A model generated the notes under the pieces. It worked only from the letters and a program-made list of their open reading frames with translations, was not told where the DNA came from and ran no database searches. Below, one piece after another: positions 26,198 through 35,290 of a DNA stretch of 64,000 nucleotides. The translations under genes were made by a program, and so were the position numbers. Source of the stretch: Gramella sp. KN1008 (GTDB taxonomy: Bacteria > Bacteroidota > Bacteroidia > Flavobacteriales > Flavobacteriaceae); the NCBI RefSeq assembly GCF_004332155.1, contig NZ_SJDV01000001.1, forward strand, positions 372,001 through 436,000. Reading direction: 5' to 3'. Each line of letters opens with the position of its first letter. The stretch's first letter is position 1.

Positions 26198-27241
26198 ATG
26201 GAAAGTAGGTCCGTATTTAAATGCCAGCGGCATTTACACTTAAAAAAAACAGTCGGGGTTTTATTGTTCGTAATATTCTGGAATATTTGTTCAATAAGAG
26301 CCCAGGAAGTTATTCCTACTTATTCAGATTACCTCACCGACAATCTTTACCTGATACATCCTTCGATGGCGGGAGCCTCGAATTATGACCAGTTAAGACT
26401 AACGGCAAGACGCCAGTGGTTCGACGTGGAGAACGCTCCTAACTTACAGACCCTGGCCTACAATTCCAGATTAGGAGATAAGATAGGGGTAGGGGGAATA
26501 CTTTTTCGGGATGAAAATGGGAATTTTTCTAAACTGGGAGCTTATGGGACCTTCGCTTATCATCTTATGTTCTCCCGCAGTACTGCTGATCTTAACCAGT
26601 TGTCTTTTGGGATCAGTGCCGGAGTTATTCAACACAGGCTTGACGAAAGCGGATTTACCAGATTCGATCCTCTACTCGGAAATAATACAGCCGATATCTT
26701 TGCGAATATGGATCTTGGAATTTCCTATTACGTAAGAGATCTTTATTTCCATCTGGCAGCCAAGAACATACTATCTGTGAGCCGTGAACTCTTTTATTCT
26801 GATGCCGTGCCGAGCAATATGCGGAAGTATCTTTTTTCTGCCGGTTATGTTTTTGAGCTTAATCCGAATGATCCCTGGAGCTTTGAACCTTCAGTTTTGT
26901 TCCAGGTGAGAGAAGCTACGAACGAAATGTCGGTTGATGCGAATTTCAAGGCTTATTATGAACTGGAGTATGGTGATCTTTGGGGTGGCCTGTCTTACCG
27001 GAACAGTCTGGAAGGAGCTGAGTATACGATTGACGGGGAGGAGGTTAAGAACCAGCAATTGCGATATATTACTCCTTTTGTAGGGATGGATTACAAGAAA
27101 TTTATATTTGGATATACTTTCAGTTATCAGTTAAACTCACTTGTGTTAAGCAATAGCGGCTTTCATCAGATAACACTTGGATATAATTTCGGGGAAAGTA
27201 GGGAACGCTACGACTGTAAGTGTCCGGCCATCAATAATTAG
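26198..27241 (+). CDS. PorP/SprF-family type IX secretion membrane protein
   Basis: 347 residues from ATG 26198; the frame is open further upstream into nfu, but the signal peptide (KKTVGVLLFVIFWNICSIRAQ, about 17-37) fixes this start. The mature part begins EVIPTYSDYLTDNLYLIHPSMAGAS, the signature of PorP/SprF proteins, followed by a predicted 14-strand-type outer-membrane barrel ending HQITLGYNFGE. SprF-like proteins are often paired with specific SprB-like adhesins, but no adhesin gene adjoins this one, so it may act alone or with a distant client. Its stop overlaps murI's stop by two bases. Confidence 0.9.
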   Translation: MESRSVFKCQRHLHLKKTVGVLLFVIFWNICSIRAQEVIPTYSDYLTDNLYLIHPSMAGASNYDQLRLTARRQWFDVENAPNLQTLAYNSRLGDKIGVGGILFRDENGNFSKLGAYGTFAYHLMFSRSTADLNQLSFGISAGVIQHRLDESGFTRFDPLLGNNTADIFANMDLGISYYVRDLYFHLAAKNILSVSRELFYSDAVPSNMRKYLFSAGYVFELNPNDPWSFEPSVLFQVREATNEMSVDANFKAYYELEYGDLWGGLSYRNSLEGAEYTIDGEEVKNQQLRYITPFVGMDYKKFIFGYTFSYQLNSLVLSNSGFHQITLGYNFGESRERYDCKCPAINN

Positions 27242-28029
27242 AATTCCAGGAAAGAAACTTCATAATGGTTGGATTCAGCCCGGATAATATCTGAAAGTAC
27301 CTTTGGATCTACATTGGTATAGAATCTCGGGGCTTTAGCATTTTCATTTGAATTCAACAAATTGTATTGTTCGAGTACTGCTCTGGTTTGTCTGGCCACA
27401 GCTTCTCCAGAATCTATGATGCTTACATCATCTGGCAGTATTTTTTTAAGCAGGGGAATAAGATAGGGGTAATGGCTACAGCCTAACACCAGATAATCTA
27501 TTCTTGCCTTCAGCATTGGTTCCAGAAGCTTTTCCAGAAGCCGCTGGGTTTCTGGTGCTTCCTTCTTTCCGCTTTCAATAAGTTCTACCAGGCCATTTCC
27601 TTCCACCTCTATTACATTGATGTCCTGAGTGTACAATTCTGAGGTCTGGGCGAAAAGTTCACTGGTAAGCGTTCCCCGGGTAGCAAGAATACCAACAGCC
27701 TTATTAGAGCTTTTAAGCGCGGCAGGTTTGATCGCGGGTTCTATTCCTATAAAGGGAATATCATAAGAAGCTCTTAGTATTTTTATCGCATTGGTAGTTG
27801 CCGTATTACAGGCCACTACTATAATCTTAGCGCCCATTTCCAGTAACTTCTCGGTATTCTTTACGGAGAGACTGATAATCTCTTCCTGGGGCTTAATACC
27901 ATAAGGGGCGTTCCTGCTGTCAGAAAGATAGATCGTTTGCTCATGAGGCAACAATTGATGGATCTCCTTCCAGATGGAGGTGCCGCCCACCCCCGAATCA
28001 AAAATACCAATAGGTCTGGAATTGCTCAT
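27238..28029 (-). CDS. murI: Glutamate racemase
   Basis: 263 residues. MurI makes D-glutamate for peptidoglycan by a two-cysteine mechanism: C74 in VVACNTATT and C184 in LGCSHYPYL, with GIFDSGVGG at the N-terminus and SDSRNAPYG. Length and motifs are typical. It is the last gene of the minus-strand envelope block after ompH, but a strong terminator (28044-28074) separates them, so it likely has its own promoter. Confidence 0.97.
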   Translation of the reverse strand: MSNSRPIGIFDSGVGGTSIWKEIHQLLPHEQTIYLSDSRNAPYGIKPQEEIISLSVKNTEKLLEMGAKIIVVACNTATTNAIKILRASYDIPFIGIEPAIKPAALKSSNKAVGILATRGTLTSELFAQTSELYTQDINVIEVEGNGLVELIESGKKEAPETQRLLEKLLEPMLKARIDYLVLGCSHYPYLIPLLKKILPDDVSIIDSGEAVARQTRAVLEQYNLLNSNENAKAPRFYTNVDPKVLSDIIRAESNHYEVSFLEF

Positions 28030-28036
28030 ATAGGTA

Positions 28037-28074
28037 CAAAAATAAAAACTGCGTACAAGTGTACGCAGTTTTTT
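28037..28074 (-). terminator. Terminator after ompH overlapping a -7 element for murI
   Basis: A perfect 13-bp stem (AAAAACTGCGTAC/GTACGCAGTTTTT) with loop AAGT at 28044-28073; T-runs on both strands. On the minus strand the T-run passes into TATTTTTG (28044-28037), eight bases before the murI ATG. Confidence 0.8.
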
Positions 28075-28098
28075 AAGTTTATTTATGTTGGTCTGTAA

Positions 28099-28608
28099 TT
28101 ACAGCCCTAACTCTTTCTTTACATCTGGCATAAGATCATAACCGTCAGCTAAAAGTACTCCTGTACCAGTAGTAGAATCCAGCACATAGTCATATCCTTT
28201 ATCTCTGGCTACTTTTTGGATAGCAGTACGCACTTTTTCAAGAATAGGTCTTAGCAGGTCATTTTCTTTCTTCTGAAGATCCTGTCTTGCCTTGGCACTG
28301 TGCTCCTGAATTCTTCGCTGAGCTGCCTGAAGTTCCATAGCTCTCTTTTGGTTCTCTTCCTCAGACTTTGTATTCGCTTCGGCTTCGTAACGCTGCATGG
28401 TGTTCTGAGCTTCAGATAACATATCTTTTATTTCGGCATCATAAGTTTTTTCCAGTTTCTGAAGCTGATCCATCGCGCCTTTATACTCCGGTAATGATTG
28501 TACCAGCTCCTGGGTAGCGATATGCGCAACTTTAGATTGTGCATTAGTGAAAGCAGTAGCGCCAATCATTAAAGCTAAAGCTATAAAAAGTGTTCTGAAT
28601 TGTTTCAT
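28099..28608 (-). CDS. Skp/OmpH-family periplasmic chaperone (short)
   Basis: 169 residues. Signal peptide (MKQFRTLFIALALMIGATAFTNAQ), then the OmpH/Skp pattern: KVAHIATQELVQSLPEY, a long charged coiled coil (about 45-125, KNAE/Q-rich), and the C-terminal beta part VARDKGYDYVLDSTTGTGVLLADG. Skp holds unfolded outer-membrane proteins in the periplasm on the way to BamA, which is encoded two genes upstream. Tandem with a longer paralogue. Confidence 0.93.
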   Translation of the reverse strand: MKQFRTLFIALALMIGATAFTNAQSKVAHIATQELVQSLPEYKGAMDQLQKLEKTYDAEIKDMLSEAQNTMQRYEAEANTKSEEENQKRAMELQAAQRRIQEHSAKARQDLQKKENDLLRPILEKVRTAIQKVARDKGYDYVLDSTTGTGVLLADGYDLMPDVKKELGL

Positions 28609-28640
28609 TTTAATCGTCGTTAAGTTTAAGGTTTAAAAAT

Positions 28641-29450
28641 TTAGTTTATTGTATCGTTCTTCTTTTCTCTCGCCTTCAGGATGGAATCCCTTTTCCTTTC
28701 TCTCTCGGCAAGAATCTTTTGTCTTCTTTCTTCAAATTCTTTTTGCTTGGCAGCTCTTATTGAATCTCTTTCTCTCTTTTTGGCTTCTATATATGCCTCA
28801 CGTTCATTCTTTTTTTCCTCTACCAGCTTTTCTCTTTCCTCGATCGCGTCTTCCTGTTCAGGAGTTCGCTCCTCGGCTTGTTCCATTTCGCTTATCTCCT
28901 CCTTGGTCTCAAGCTGTTGCCTGTTCGCCGTTCTTTTGATGGTTCTTAGAACCAGTTCGCTTACATCATATTGCTTGTCTGCATATATCATTCCAATATC
29001 TGATGTGCGGTCAAAAACAAAATCAAGGTTTCGGTTTTCGGCAATTTGCTGAACCGCGGTGAATACCTGGTCCTGGATTGGTCTTACCAGTTGTTTTTTC
29101 TGGATCATGTAATCACCGTTGGGACCAAATCGGTTTTGCTGATATTCGAGTGCCTGCTGTTCCATATAAGAAATCTCTTCTTCTCTTTCTTCAATCAATT
29201 CCTTGGTAAGAAGCGGTCTTTCATTATCCAGCCTGGTTCTCATTTCTGCCACTTTTCTCAGTTTGGCTTCAGCTTCAGCCTTCCATTCCTGTACGCGGTT
29301 TTCAAGTTGCTGATTCGCTTCCTGATATTCGGGAACATTCTGCAGAATATATTCCATATCTATATATCCAAGTCTTATACTTTTCTGAGCCATCACTGTA
29401 GTGAGGCTGATGGCGACAATAGCTACTATGGAAAATATTCTTTTTTTCAT
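28641..29450 (-). CDS. Skp/OmpH-family periplasmic chaperone (long, with charged tail)
   Basis: 269 residues from ATG 29450, where a signal peptide starts (MKKRIFSIVAIVAISLTTVMAQ); the longer frame upstream overlaps the bamA end and is rejected. The OmpH domain covers about 23-180 (IRLGYIDMEYILQNVPEYQEANQQ, then ENRNLDFVFDRTSDIGMIYAD). It has an extra C-terminal coiled coil of about 90 residues, dense in Glu, Lys and Arg (EEREKLVEEKKNEREAY and so on). The tail is absent from the short paralogue and may extend the tentacles of the trimer or bind nascent proteins (inference). Confidence 0.9.
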   Translation of the reverse strand: MKKRIFSIVAIVAISLTTVMAQKSIRLGYIDMEYILQNVPEYQEANQQLENRVQEWKAEAEAKLRKVAEMRTRLDNERPLLTKELIEEREEEISYMEQQALEYQQNRFGPNGDYMIQKKQLVRPIQDQVFTAVQQIAENRNLDFVFDRTSDIGMIYADKQYDVSELVLRTIKRTANRQQLETKEEISEMEQAEERTPEQEDAIEEREKLVEEKKNEREAYIEAKKRERDSIRAAKQKEFEERRQKILAERERKRDSILKAREKKNDTIN

Positions 29451-29482
29451 TTTAATCCGAATATAGAAAATATCATGCCAAA

Positions 29483-32110
29483 TTAAAATTGCTGGCCAAT
29501 GATAAAATGTGTTTCCCATCCATTTGGACCCGGTTGCCCTACTATAGGGTCAAATCCGTATCCGAAATCTATTCCAAGTAATCCGAAGGTAGGCATAAAT
29601 ATACGTAATCCTACACCGGCAGACCTGCTCAACTGGAATGGATTATAATCCCTGAAATTGTCATAAGACGCACCTGCCTCCAAAAATGAAAGAGCATAGA
29701 TAGACGCGGCCGGCTTCAAAGTGATAGGGAATCTTAATTCCAGCGAGTATTTGTTATAAATAACCGCTCCATCGTCCCGGGCATTTGCCGGTCTGTCAAT
29801 AGGTACTACCGATTGGTTCGGATAACCTCTTAGCTGAATAGTTTCCCTTCCATCAAGGCTGTATGCTCCAAGTCCGTCACCACCAACATAGAAACGCTCA
29901 AATGGAGGTACTCCCCGTGCACTGTTGTAGGCTCCAAGGAAACCATATTCGGCATGCGTTCTAAGTACAAGATTACTGCTCGGTCCAAAGCTGGCAAGAT
30001 TGGTATACCAGGTTCCGGCGAATTTGATCTTATAAAATTCCAGCCAGTTATATTTCTTTTGGTCTACCTTCTGTGTGTCCGGAACTGAATTGTCTGGACT
30101 TACCCGGTTCCCCTCGTAATCAACCAGATTTCCGTCATCGTTCCTTAACTGATATTCATCCTGGTTTTCAAGATTCGCATAATCCACACCGTTCCATAAT
30201 GAATATGGCGGAGTCAGCTTGGCTGTAAATGCAAATTTTGAACCTCCGGTAGGGAATATCGGGTTGATATAAGTATTGTCCCTGGTAATCCCTAACTGGT
30301 AATAAAGGTTGTTAGAGAATCCGTCACCAAATGTGAATAGACCTGTATTATAGTTGTTAAGGTCATAACGCTGAAAACCTATGGCGTTAGAGATAGTAAC
30401 GAACTGGTCTGGTGAAGTAAGTCTTTTTGCCAGACCTATGCTCACACCAAGTATGTCAAAGCTTCGGCTTTTGTCGGCCTCCCTGTTTATATAGTCAAAA
30501 AGGAATTGTCTTGTATAGCTAAATGATGTAGAAAGGCTCACTGGTCTTTTCCCTCCAAGCCATGGCTCTCTGAAAGAGAGGCTGTAAGTTTGATAAAAGG
30601 TGCTGGCCTGAGCTCTCAGGGACAGTGTCTGGCCGTCTCCCATTGGGATAGGGTCATAGGCTTCCTTATCAAAAAGTCCCTGGATCGAGAAGTTGTTAAA
30701 AGATAATCCCAGAGTTCCTATAAAGCCTCCGCCACCATAACCTCCCTGAAGTTCTATCTGGCTGGAACCGGACTCCACCACAGGATATTCGAGGCTAAGA
30801 GTTCCAGTTTGAGGGTTGGGCTCAACAAATTTTGGTTCCAGCTGTTCGGCATCAAAGAAACCTAACTGTCCAAGTTCACGAACTGTAGCAACTACTGCTT
30901 CCTGACTGTATTTCTGGCCGGGTTTTGTTCTCATTTCCCGGTATATCACATGGTCTTTTGTTTTTTCGTTTCCGGTAACTCTTATTTCATCAAAATATGC
31001 TTCTTTGCCTTCAACGATCCTTACCTCGAAATCTATAGTGTCATTATAAACATTAGTTTCAACAAGATCTATGTTTGAAAAGAGATAACCATTGTTCTGG
31101 TACAGGTTGGCAACCGATGTTTTATTGGGTTCTCTACCCTGTACACGTTCTTCGATAAGAACACCATTATAGACATCTCCTTTTTTGAGTCCGAGCACTC
31201 TGTCTAACATCTCATCGCTATAGGCAGAATTCCCAAGGAAATTTATATCGCCAATATAATATTGGTTTCCTTCTTCAATTTTGAGTTCCAGGGCAATTGT
31301 TTCTTCATCTTTTTTAACAAGACTGTCAGAAATGATCCTGGCATCCCTGTATCCCTCTTCCTTATACTTGTCTATTACGGCTTCCTTGTCTTCCTGATAA
31401 TCGGCTCTAACGAATTTTGACCTTTTCCAGAACCTGAACAGATTCTTCTGTTTTGTGTTCTTCATGTTCCGTCTCAACTTAGCGTCAGAGAGTTTCTCAT
31501 TGCCGGTAAATTCGATATCCGAGATCTTCACACGATCTCCTTTGTTGACGTCCACAACCATATTTACCTGGTTGGTAGCGGTGCCTGTAGTATCGGTAGC
31601 TTCAGAAGTCCTGACGGCTACTTTTGTGTTGAAATAACCTTCTTTCCGGTATTTATTTTCTATATAATTTTTAGTAGTTGTAATGAGGTTTTCGGTCACC
31701 TTGACCCCAGGTTTCAGATTGTTTTCCTCAATGAGCTCATCGCGCTGTCCCTTTTTCTTTAAACCTGTGAACCTCACTTCCTTTAAGACGGGGACCTCTT
31801 TTATCTCCAGCTCAAGATCGGCTACATTGTCCTCCACATTGGTGATATAAAAATTGATATCACTAAAAAGGTCGAGTTCCCATAACTTTTTGATCACAGA
31901 GCTTAGCCTGTCACCGGGTATATATATTTCATCGCCTTCTTTGAGGCCTGTATAGGCTATTACAGTGCTTTCGTTATAGGTTGTGGTGCCTGTGACCTTA
32001 ATATCGCCAATGATATATTTTTTTGAATCTCCGAGGGGTAGGTCCTGTGCTTTTGCAGCTATACTGAATATGAAACAAATCGCAAAGAGTGTAAATATCT
32101 TTCTTGTCAT
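29483..32110 (-). CDS. bamA: Outer-membrane protein assembly factor BamA
   Basis: 875 residues from ATG 32110, where the signal peptide begins (MTRKIFTLFAICFIFSIAAKAQ). About 400 residues of POTRA repeats follow (for example IGDIKVTGTTTYNES, LKEVRFTGLKKKGQRD, VKISDIEFTGNEKLSD, YYIGDINFLGNSAYSD, AYFDEIRVTGNEKTKD: five in all), then a 16-strand barrel to the C-terminal FIIGQQF. The ORF extends upstream to 32287 through uppS, but that is not the start. BamA inserts outer-membrane barrels, such as SprA, PorG and RemB of this window. It lies between uppS (7 bases upstream) and two skp genes. Confidence 0.97.
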   Translation of the reverse strand: MTRKIFTLFAICFIFSIAAKAQDLPLGDSKKYIIGDIKVTGTTTYNESTVIAYTGLKEGDEIYIPGDRLSSVIKKLWELDLFSDINFYITNVEDNVADLELEIKEVPVLKEVRFTGLKKKGQRDELIEENNLKPGVKVTENLITTTKNYIENKYRKEGYFNTKVAVRTSEATDTTGTATNQVNMVVDVNKGDRVKISDIEFTGNEKLSDAKLRRNMKNTKQKNLFRFWKRSKFVRADYQEDKEAVIDKYKEEGYRDARIISDSLVKKDEETIALELKIEEGNQYYIGDINFLGNSAYSDEMLDRVLGLKKGDVYNGVLIEERVQGREPNKTSVANLYQNNGYLFSNIDLVETNVYNDTIDFEVRIVEGKEAYFDEIRVTGNEKTKDHVIYREMRTKPGQKYSQEAVVATVRELGQLGFFDAEQLEPKFVEPNPQTGTLSLEYPVVESGSSQIELQGGYGGGGFIGTLGLSFNNFSIQGLFDKEAYDPIPMGDGQTLSLRAQASTFYQTYSLSFREPWLGGKRPVSLSTSFSYTRQFLFDYINREADKSRSFDILGVSIGLAKRLTSPDQFVTISNAIGFQRYDLNNYNTGLFTFGDGFSNNLYYQLGITRDNTYINPIFPTGGSKFAFTAKLTPPYSLWNGVDYANLENQDEYQLRNDDGNLVDYEGNRVSPDNSVPDTQKVDQKKYNWLEFYKIKFAGTWYTNLASFGPSSNLVLRTHAEYGFLGAYNSARGVPPFERFYVGGDGLGAYSLDGRETIQLRGYPNQSVVPIDRPANARDDGAVIYNKYSLELRFPITLKPAASIYALSFLEAGASYDNFRDYNPFQLSRSAGVGLRIFMPTFGLLGIDFGYGFDPIVGQPGPNGWETHFIIGQQF

Positions 32111-32117
32111 GGATGCA

Positions 32118-32858
32118 CTAACTGAGTTGCTCACTTGTTTTTCCAAATCTTCTTTCTCTGTTTTGATAGTTGTATATGGCTTCAAAAAGATCATTTCTTC
32201 TAAAATCCGGCCATAAAATTGTTGTAAAATACAATTCGGCATAGGCAATTTGCCATAAAAGGAAATTGCTAATGCGCTGTTCGCCACTGGTACGGATCAA
32301 AAGATCCACGTCTGGCAAATTTCGGGTGTAAAGATGCTCATTTATAACCGATTCATCAACTGCATCAGGATTTAATTCTCCACTTTTTACTTTATCGGTT
32401 ATTTGTCTTACACAATTTGTAATTTCTTCCCTGCTGCCATAACTAAGAGCAAGGGTTAAAACCATTCGGGAATTACCTGAGGTCCTGTCTATAACGTCCA
32501 GTAACTCTCTTCGGGCTTTCTTTGGGAGGTTAGAAAGATTTCCAATAGAGTTAAGTCTAATGTCGTTATCCATTAGGGTCTTTATTTCCTTTTTCAAGGA
32601 GGAGACCAGTAACCTCATAAGTGTGTCTACCTCTAATTTGGGTCTGTTCCAGTTTTCGGTAGAAAACGCGTAAAGGGTAAGGTTTTTCACTCCAAGTTCG
32701 GCACTACCCTCAACCACATCACGTACAGCTTTGGTGCCTTCTTCGTGTCCCGAAGCCCTGAGCAAACCTTTCTTTTTAGCCCAACGGCCGTTCCCGTCCA
32801 TGATGATCGCTATATGGGCTGGGAGTTTATCAGGATTTATATTGTCTTTATAATTCAT
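32118..32858 (-). CDS. uppS: Isoprenyl transferase (undecaprenyl diphosphate synthase)
   Basis: 246 residues. UppS condenses isopentenyl diphosphate to the C55 carrier for cell-wall and surface polysaccharides. The catalytic Asp is D21 in IAIIMDGNGRWAKK; other motifs are YAFSTENWNRP, LSYGSREEI and DLLIRTSGEQRISNFLLWQ. It directly follows porG with no gap and precedes bamA, an order also seen in Porphyromonas. Confidence 0.97.
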   Translation of the reverse strand: MNYKDNINPDKLPAHIAIIMDGNGRWAKKKGLLRASGHEEGTKAVRDVVEGSAELGVKNLTLYAFSTENWNRPKLEVDTLMRLLVSSLKKEIKTLMDNDIRLNSIGNLSNLPKKARRELLDVIDRTSGNSRMVLTLALSYGSREEITNCVRQITDKVKSGELNPDAVDESVINEHLYTRNLPDVDLLIRTSGEQRISNFLLWQIAYAELYFTTILWPDFRRNDLFEAIYNYQNRERRFGKTSEQLS

Positions 32859-33557
32859 TTAAAAGCAATAACAAGGCTTGCGCCCAAAGGTAAAGGTTAA
32901 AGTTAAACCGGTAAACATATACCAGTCGTTAGTATTTCGGTTACCGAATTCTCTGTCGGGATCTCTTCTGTCCAGATATTCTTCGGGCCAGCTTCCGTCC
33001 AGGTTATCGGTAAAAGTATATCTCGCTCCAATTTCAAATGCAGCGATAATATTTTCAGTAACGGCTTCCTTGTATCCCATGATCATGGGGATCGCGAAAG
33101 ACCAGTTGGTTCCCTGGTTTACCAGGTTACCACCTCTCCCGTTCTTTAGCCAGACATGATCAGCTCTAAAATAGGTTACGCCGGTATAAAGGTAAGGCGA
33201 AGTTTGCGGTAATGCCTCTGATAGGTCATATTCCCAAAAATTGAATTCTATACCTAATGAGGCTTCAGCAATGGTATTCTCAAAAGAATACCCGCGTTGC
33301 TGTCTTCTGGTATCATGAGACTTGGTATCGTCGGCAGAGATCTGGGCGTACAGCAGTGTAAGCCTTAAGGCGTGCCTGGTACTTCGGTTCCATTTGGCTA
33401 TGAGGCCTCCTACCGGGGTATTTGGTAAAATATAATTGGTACGCCCAACATCCCCGATAAAATTTGCACCTCCGGCGAAAGCCCCTACCTCAACCTGTTG
33501 TGAGTATGTGCTTGTTGTAAAAAATGCCATCACTACAAATGCGATTATGTACCTCAT
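32859..33557 (-). CDS. porG: DUF6089 family / type IX secretion protein PorG
   Basis: 232 residues. Signal peptide (MRYIIAFVVMAFFTTSTYSQ), then an eight-strand-type outer-membrane barrel pattern beginning QVEVGAFAGGANFIGDVG and ending WYMFTGLTLTFTFGRKPCYCF. PorG is an outer-membrane T9SS component encoded next to uppS and bamA in Porphyromonas, and the same order occurs here. The two cysteines in the last four residues are notable. The gene heads the porG-uppS-bamA-ompH-ompH operon behind a consensus promoter. Confidence 0.82.
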   Translation of the reverse strand: MRYIIAFVVMAFFTTSTYSQQVEVGAFAGGANFIGDVGRTNYILPNTPVGGLIAKWNRSTRHALRLTLLYAQISADDTKSHDTRRQQRGYSFENTIAEASLGIEFNFWEYDLSEALPQTSPYLYTGVTYFRADHVWLKNGRGGNLVNQGTNWSFAIPMIMGYKEAVTENIIAAFEIGARYTFTDNLDGSWPEEYLDRRDPDREFGNRNTNDWYMFTGLTLTFTFGRKPCYCF

Positions 33558-33574
33558 AGGTTTTCAAAAGTTTG

Positions 33575-33603
33575 CAAATATAACAATTCTGTTTGCTCTG
33601 CAA
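33575..33603 (-). promoter_or_regulatory. Consensus promoter of the porG-uppS-bamA-skp operon
   Basis: On the minus strand TTG (33603-33601), an 18-base spacer and TATATTTG (33582-33575) match the consensus fully, 17 bases before the porG ATG. The next four genes have no obvious separate promoter, so this should drive them all. Confidence 0.7.
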
Positions 33604-33657
33604 TAATTTGAGCAGATTTGTACATAGGTATAAACACTTTTTGGAAGCTTTTATTGC

Positions 33658-34542
33658 TTAGTTGCGCTTGTCTTCACCCCATAGCAGTTTTTTTCGAAGA
33701 GTGTTCAAAAAACTATCTTCCCGTAGTTCTACAAAATTTATGGTGTAGGGTGCTTTTTTTATCAGGATTTCTGTATCGTTCTCCAGGGTGGCGATACGAG
33801 AGTCCATAGAAACCAGATGTTCTTTTTCCCGACCTGAAACCTTTAACTTAATGGTAGTGTGGTCTTTGATTACCAGAGGTCTTGCATTCAAATTATGCGG
33901 GGCTATTGGGGTAATCACAAGGGAGTCGGCATCCGGTGTGATCACTGGTCCACCACAGCTAAGAGAGTAGCCGGTAGAACCCGTTGGGGTGGAAATTATC
34001 AATCCGTCTGCCCAGTAAGAGGTAAGGTACTGGTCGTCCAGCCAGGTGTCTACCGTGATCATAGATGTGGTGTTCTTACGGCTAACGGCAATCTCATTCA
34101 GGGCAATATGGGAAAAAACAGGCTCAAAATTCCTGGGACTGGTCTTTAGAGTTAGTACAGAACGTGGGGAGATACTAAAATTCTTTTCGAGTATATCATC
34201 CAGCGTACTTTTGATCTGTTCTTTCTGAATTGTGGCCAGAAAGCCCAGTCTTCCGGTATTAATCCCTACGATTGGGATATTCAGGTTCCTTATATAATTT
34301 ATCGATTTGAGAATGGTGCCGTCACCACCTATGCAAAAGAATAGTTCAAAGGAGTTGTCCAGTTCCTCAAAGGCCGTAAAATGCTCATAATCCTTATCAA
34401 TGGTCTTATTACTGTGAATAAGTTCCAGAAAATCCTTTTCTATAAGTACTTCTACGTTTCTTTCGTTTAGCAGTTCAAGTAACTGGCCTATATATTGTGC
34501 GGCGTTTGGATGATAGAATTGACCGTAGATGCCTATTTTCAT
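33658..34542 (-). CDS. nadK: NAD kinase
   Basis: 294 residues. NadK phosphorylates NAD to NADP. The catalytic motif GGDGT is at 72-76 in FCIGGDGTILKSI, and the substrate-binding NTGRLGFLA and TPTGSTGYSLSCGGP follow. It lies three bases after the CBS-domain gene in a two-gene minus operon, divergent from pdxJ. Confidence 0.97.
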   Translation of the reverse strand: MKIGIYGQFYHPNAAQYIGQLLELLNERNVEVLIEKDFLELIHSNKTIDKDYEHFTAFEELDNSFELFFCIGGDGTILKSINYIRNLNIPIVGINTGRLGFLATIQKEQIKSTLDDILEKNFSISPRSVLTLKTSPRNFEPVFSHIALNEIAVSRKNTTSMITVDTWLDDQYLTSYWADGLIISTPTGSTGYSLSCGGPVITPDADSLVITPIAPHNLNARPLVIKDHTTIKLKVSGREKEHLVSMDSRIATLENDTEILIKKAPYTINFVELREDSFLNTLRKKLLWGEDKRN

Positions 34543-34545
34543 AGA

Positions 34546-35202
34546 TTAAATGTTCAGATATTTGTCCAGATATTTGGAGCGGTCTTTAAGGTTTTTGTTG
34601 AAAGTGTCTTCCTGATGTTCAGATATGATAATATAGCCATATCTTCTGAAGGACTGAATGATCTCATTCATACCGGAAGGTGTGATCTTTAGAGTGATCT
34701 CTGCCATATCGTCTTCGATCTTTGAGACAAACGACCCTAACAGGTGCGCATTATGGGATTCCACGATCTGACTGATTTCTCCAAAGGTAAAATCCTTAAA
34801 AGCCTTTTCTATTATAAGGATGTTACCGGGCTCGTGTAAAAAAGGTGTCTCCTTGAACAGCGAGATCATCTCATTAAGTTCAACATAGCCCAGGTATTTA
34901 TTTTCATCATCCAGGACAGGCAGAATGTTCGAGTTGTTCTGCGCAAAGGCTTCCAGGCTGTCCAGCCAGTAATTGTTCTCCCTTACATAAAAGCCTTCAA
35001 GAGCATAACGGTAGTCATCCAGTGTTTTCTCATTTTCAAAACATCTGATATCATTCTCTGACACACAGCCCACATAGATTCCGTTATCCTCCACCGGAAG
35101 ATGAGTATAGGTCAACTGATTGAAAAGCTTCTGGATGTCTCCAACTTTTTCCGAAAGCTTCAATATCTCTACATCGTTCAGTATATGTTCTTTCAAACTC
35201 AT
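34546..35202 (-). CDS. CBS-domain protein (acetoin-utilisation AcuB-like)
   Basis: 218 residues. Two CBS motifs form one Bateman module (about 1-135): LFNQLTYTHLPVEDNGIYVGCVSENDIRC and FAQNNSNILPVLDDENKYLGYVELNEMI. The C-terminal part (about 140-218, GNILIIEKAFKDFTFGEISQIVESHNAHLLG) looks like an ACT-like regulatory domain. Such modules sense adenine nucleotides. Pairing with nadK suggests a nucleotide-pool regulator, but no partner is proven. Confidence 0.85.
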   Translation of the reverse strand: MSLKEHILNDVEILKLSEKVGDIQKLFNQLTYTHLPVEDNGIYVGCVSENDIRCFENEKTLDDYRYALEGFYVRENNYWLDSLEAFAQNNSNILPVLDDENKYLGYVELNEMISLFKETPFLHEPGNILIIEKAFKDFTFGEISQIVESHNAHLLGSFVSKIEDDMAEITLKITPSGMNEIIQSFRRYGYIIISEHQEDTFNKNLKDRSKYLDKYLNI

Positions 35203-35243
35203 GACTCAGCTCCTTTTCCGCAAATTAATCAAAATTATATTCA

Positions 35244-35271
35244 TTGAAGCAGACTGCTCTTTGTATTTTTG
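35244..35271 (+). promoter_or_regulatory. Promoter of pdxJ
   Basis: TTG at 35244-35246, a 17-base spacer and TATTTTTG at 35264-35271, 19 bases before the ATG at 35291. A minus-strand TAATTTTG (35237-35230) in the same gap may belong to the divergent CBS-nadK operon. Confidence 0.6.
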
Positions 35272-35290
35272 TTAATTAAATGAAGTAAAA

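Noticed and set aside
28681..29052. Plus-strand frames over the skp and bamA genes (Ser/Leu/Phe-rich proteins)
   Set aside because: They are mirror frames of charged coiled-coil codons on the minus strand and have no family features.
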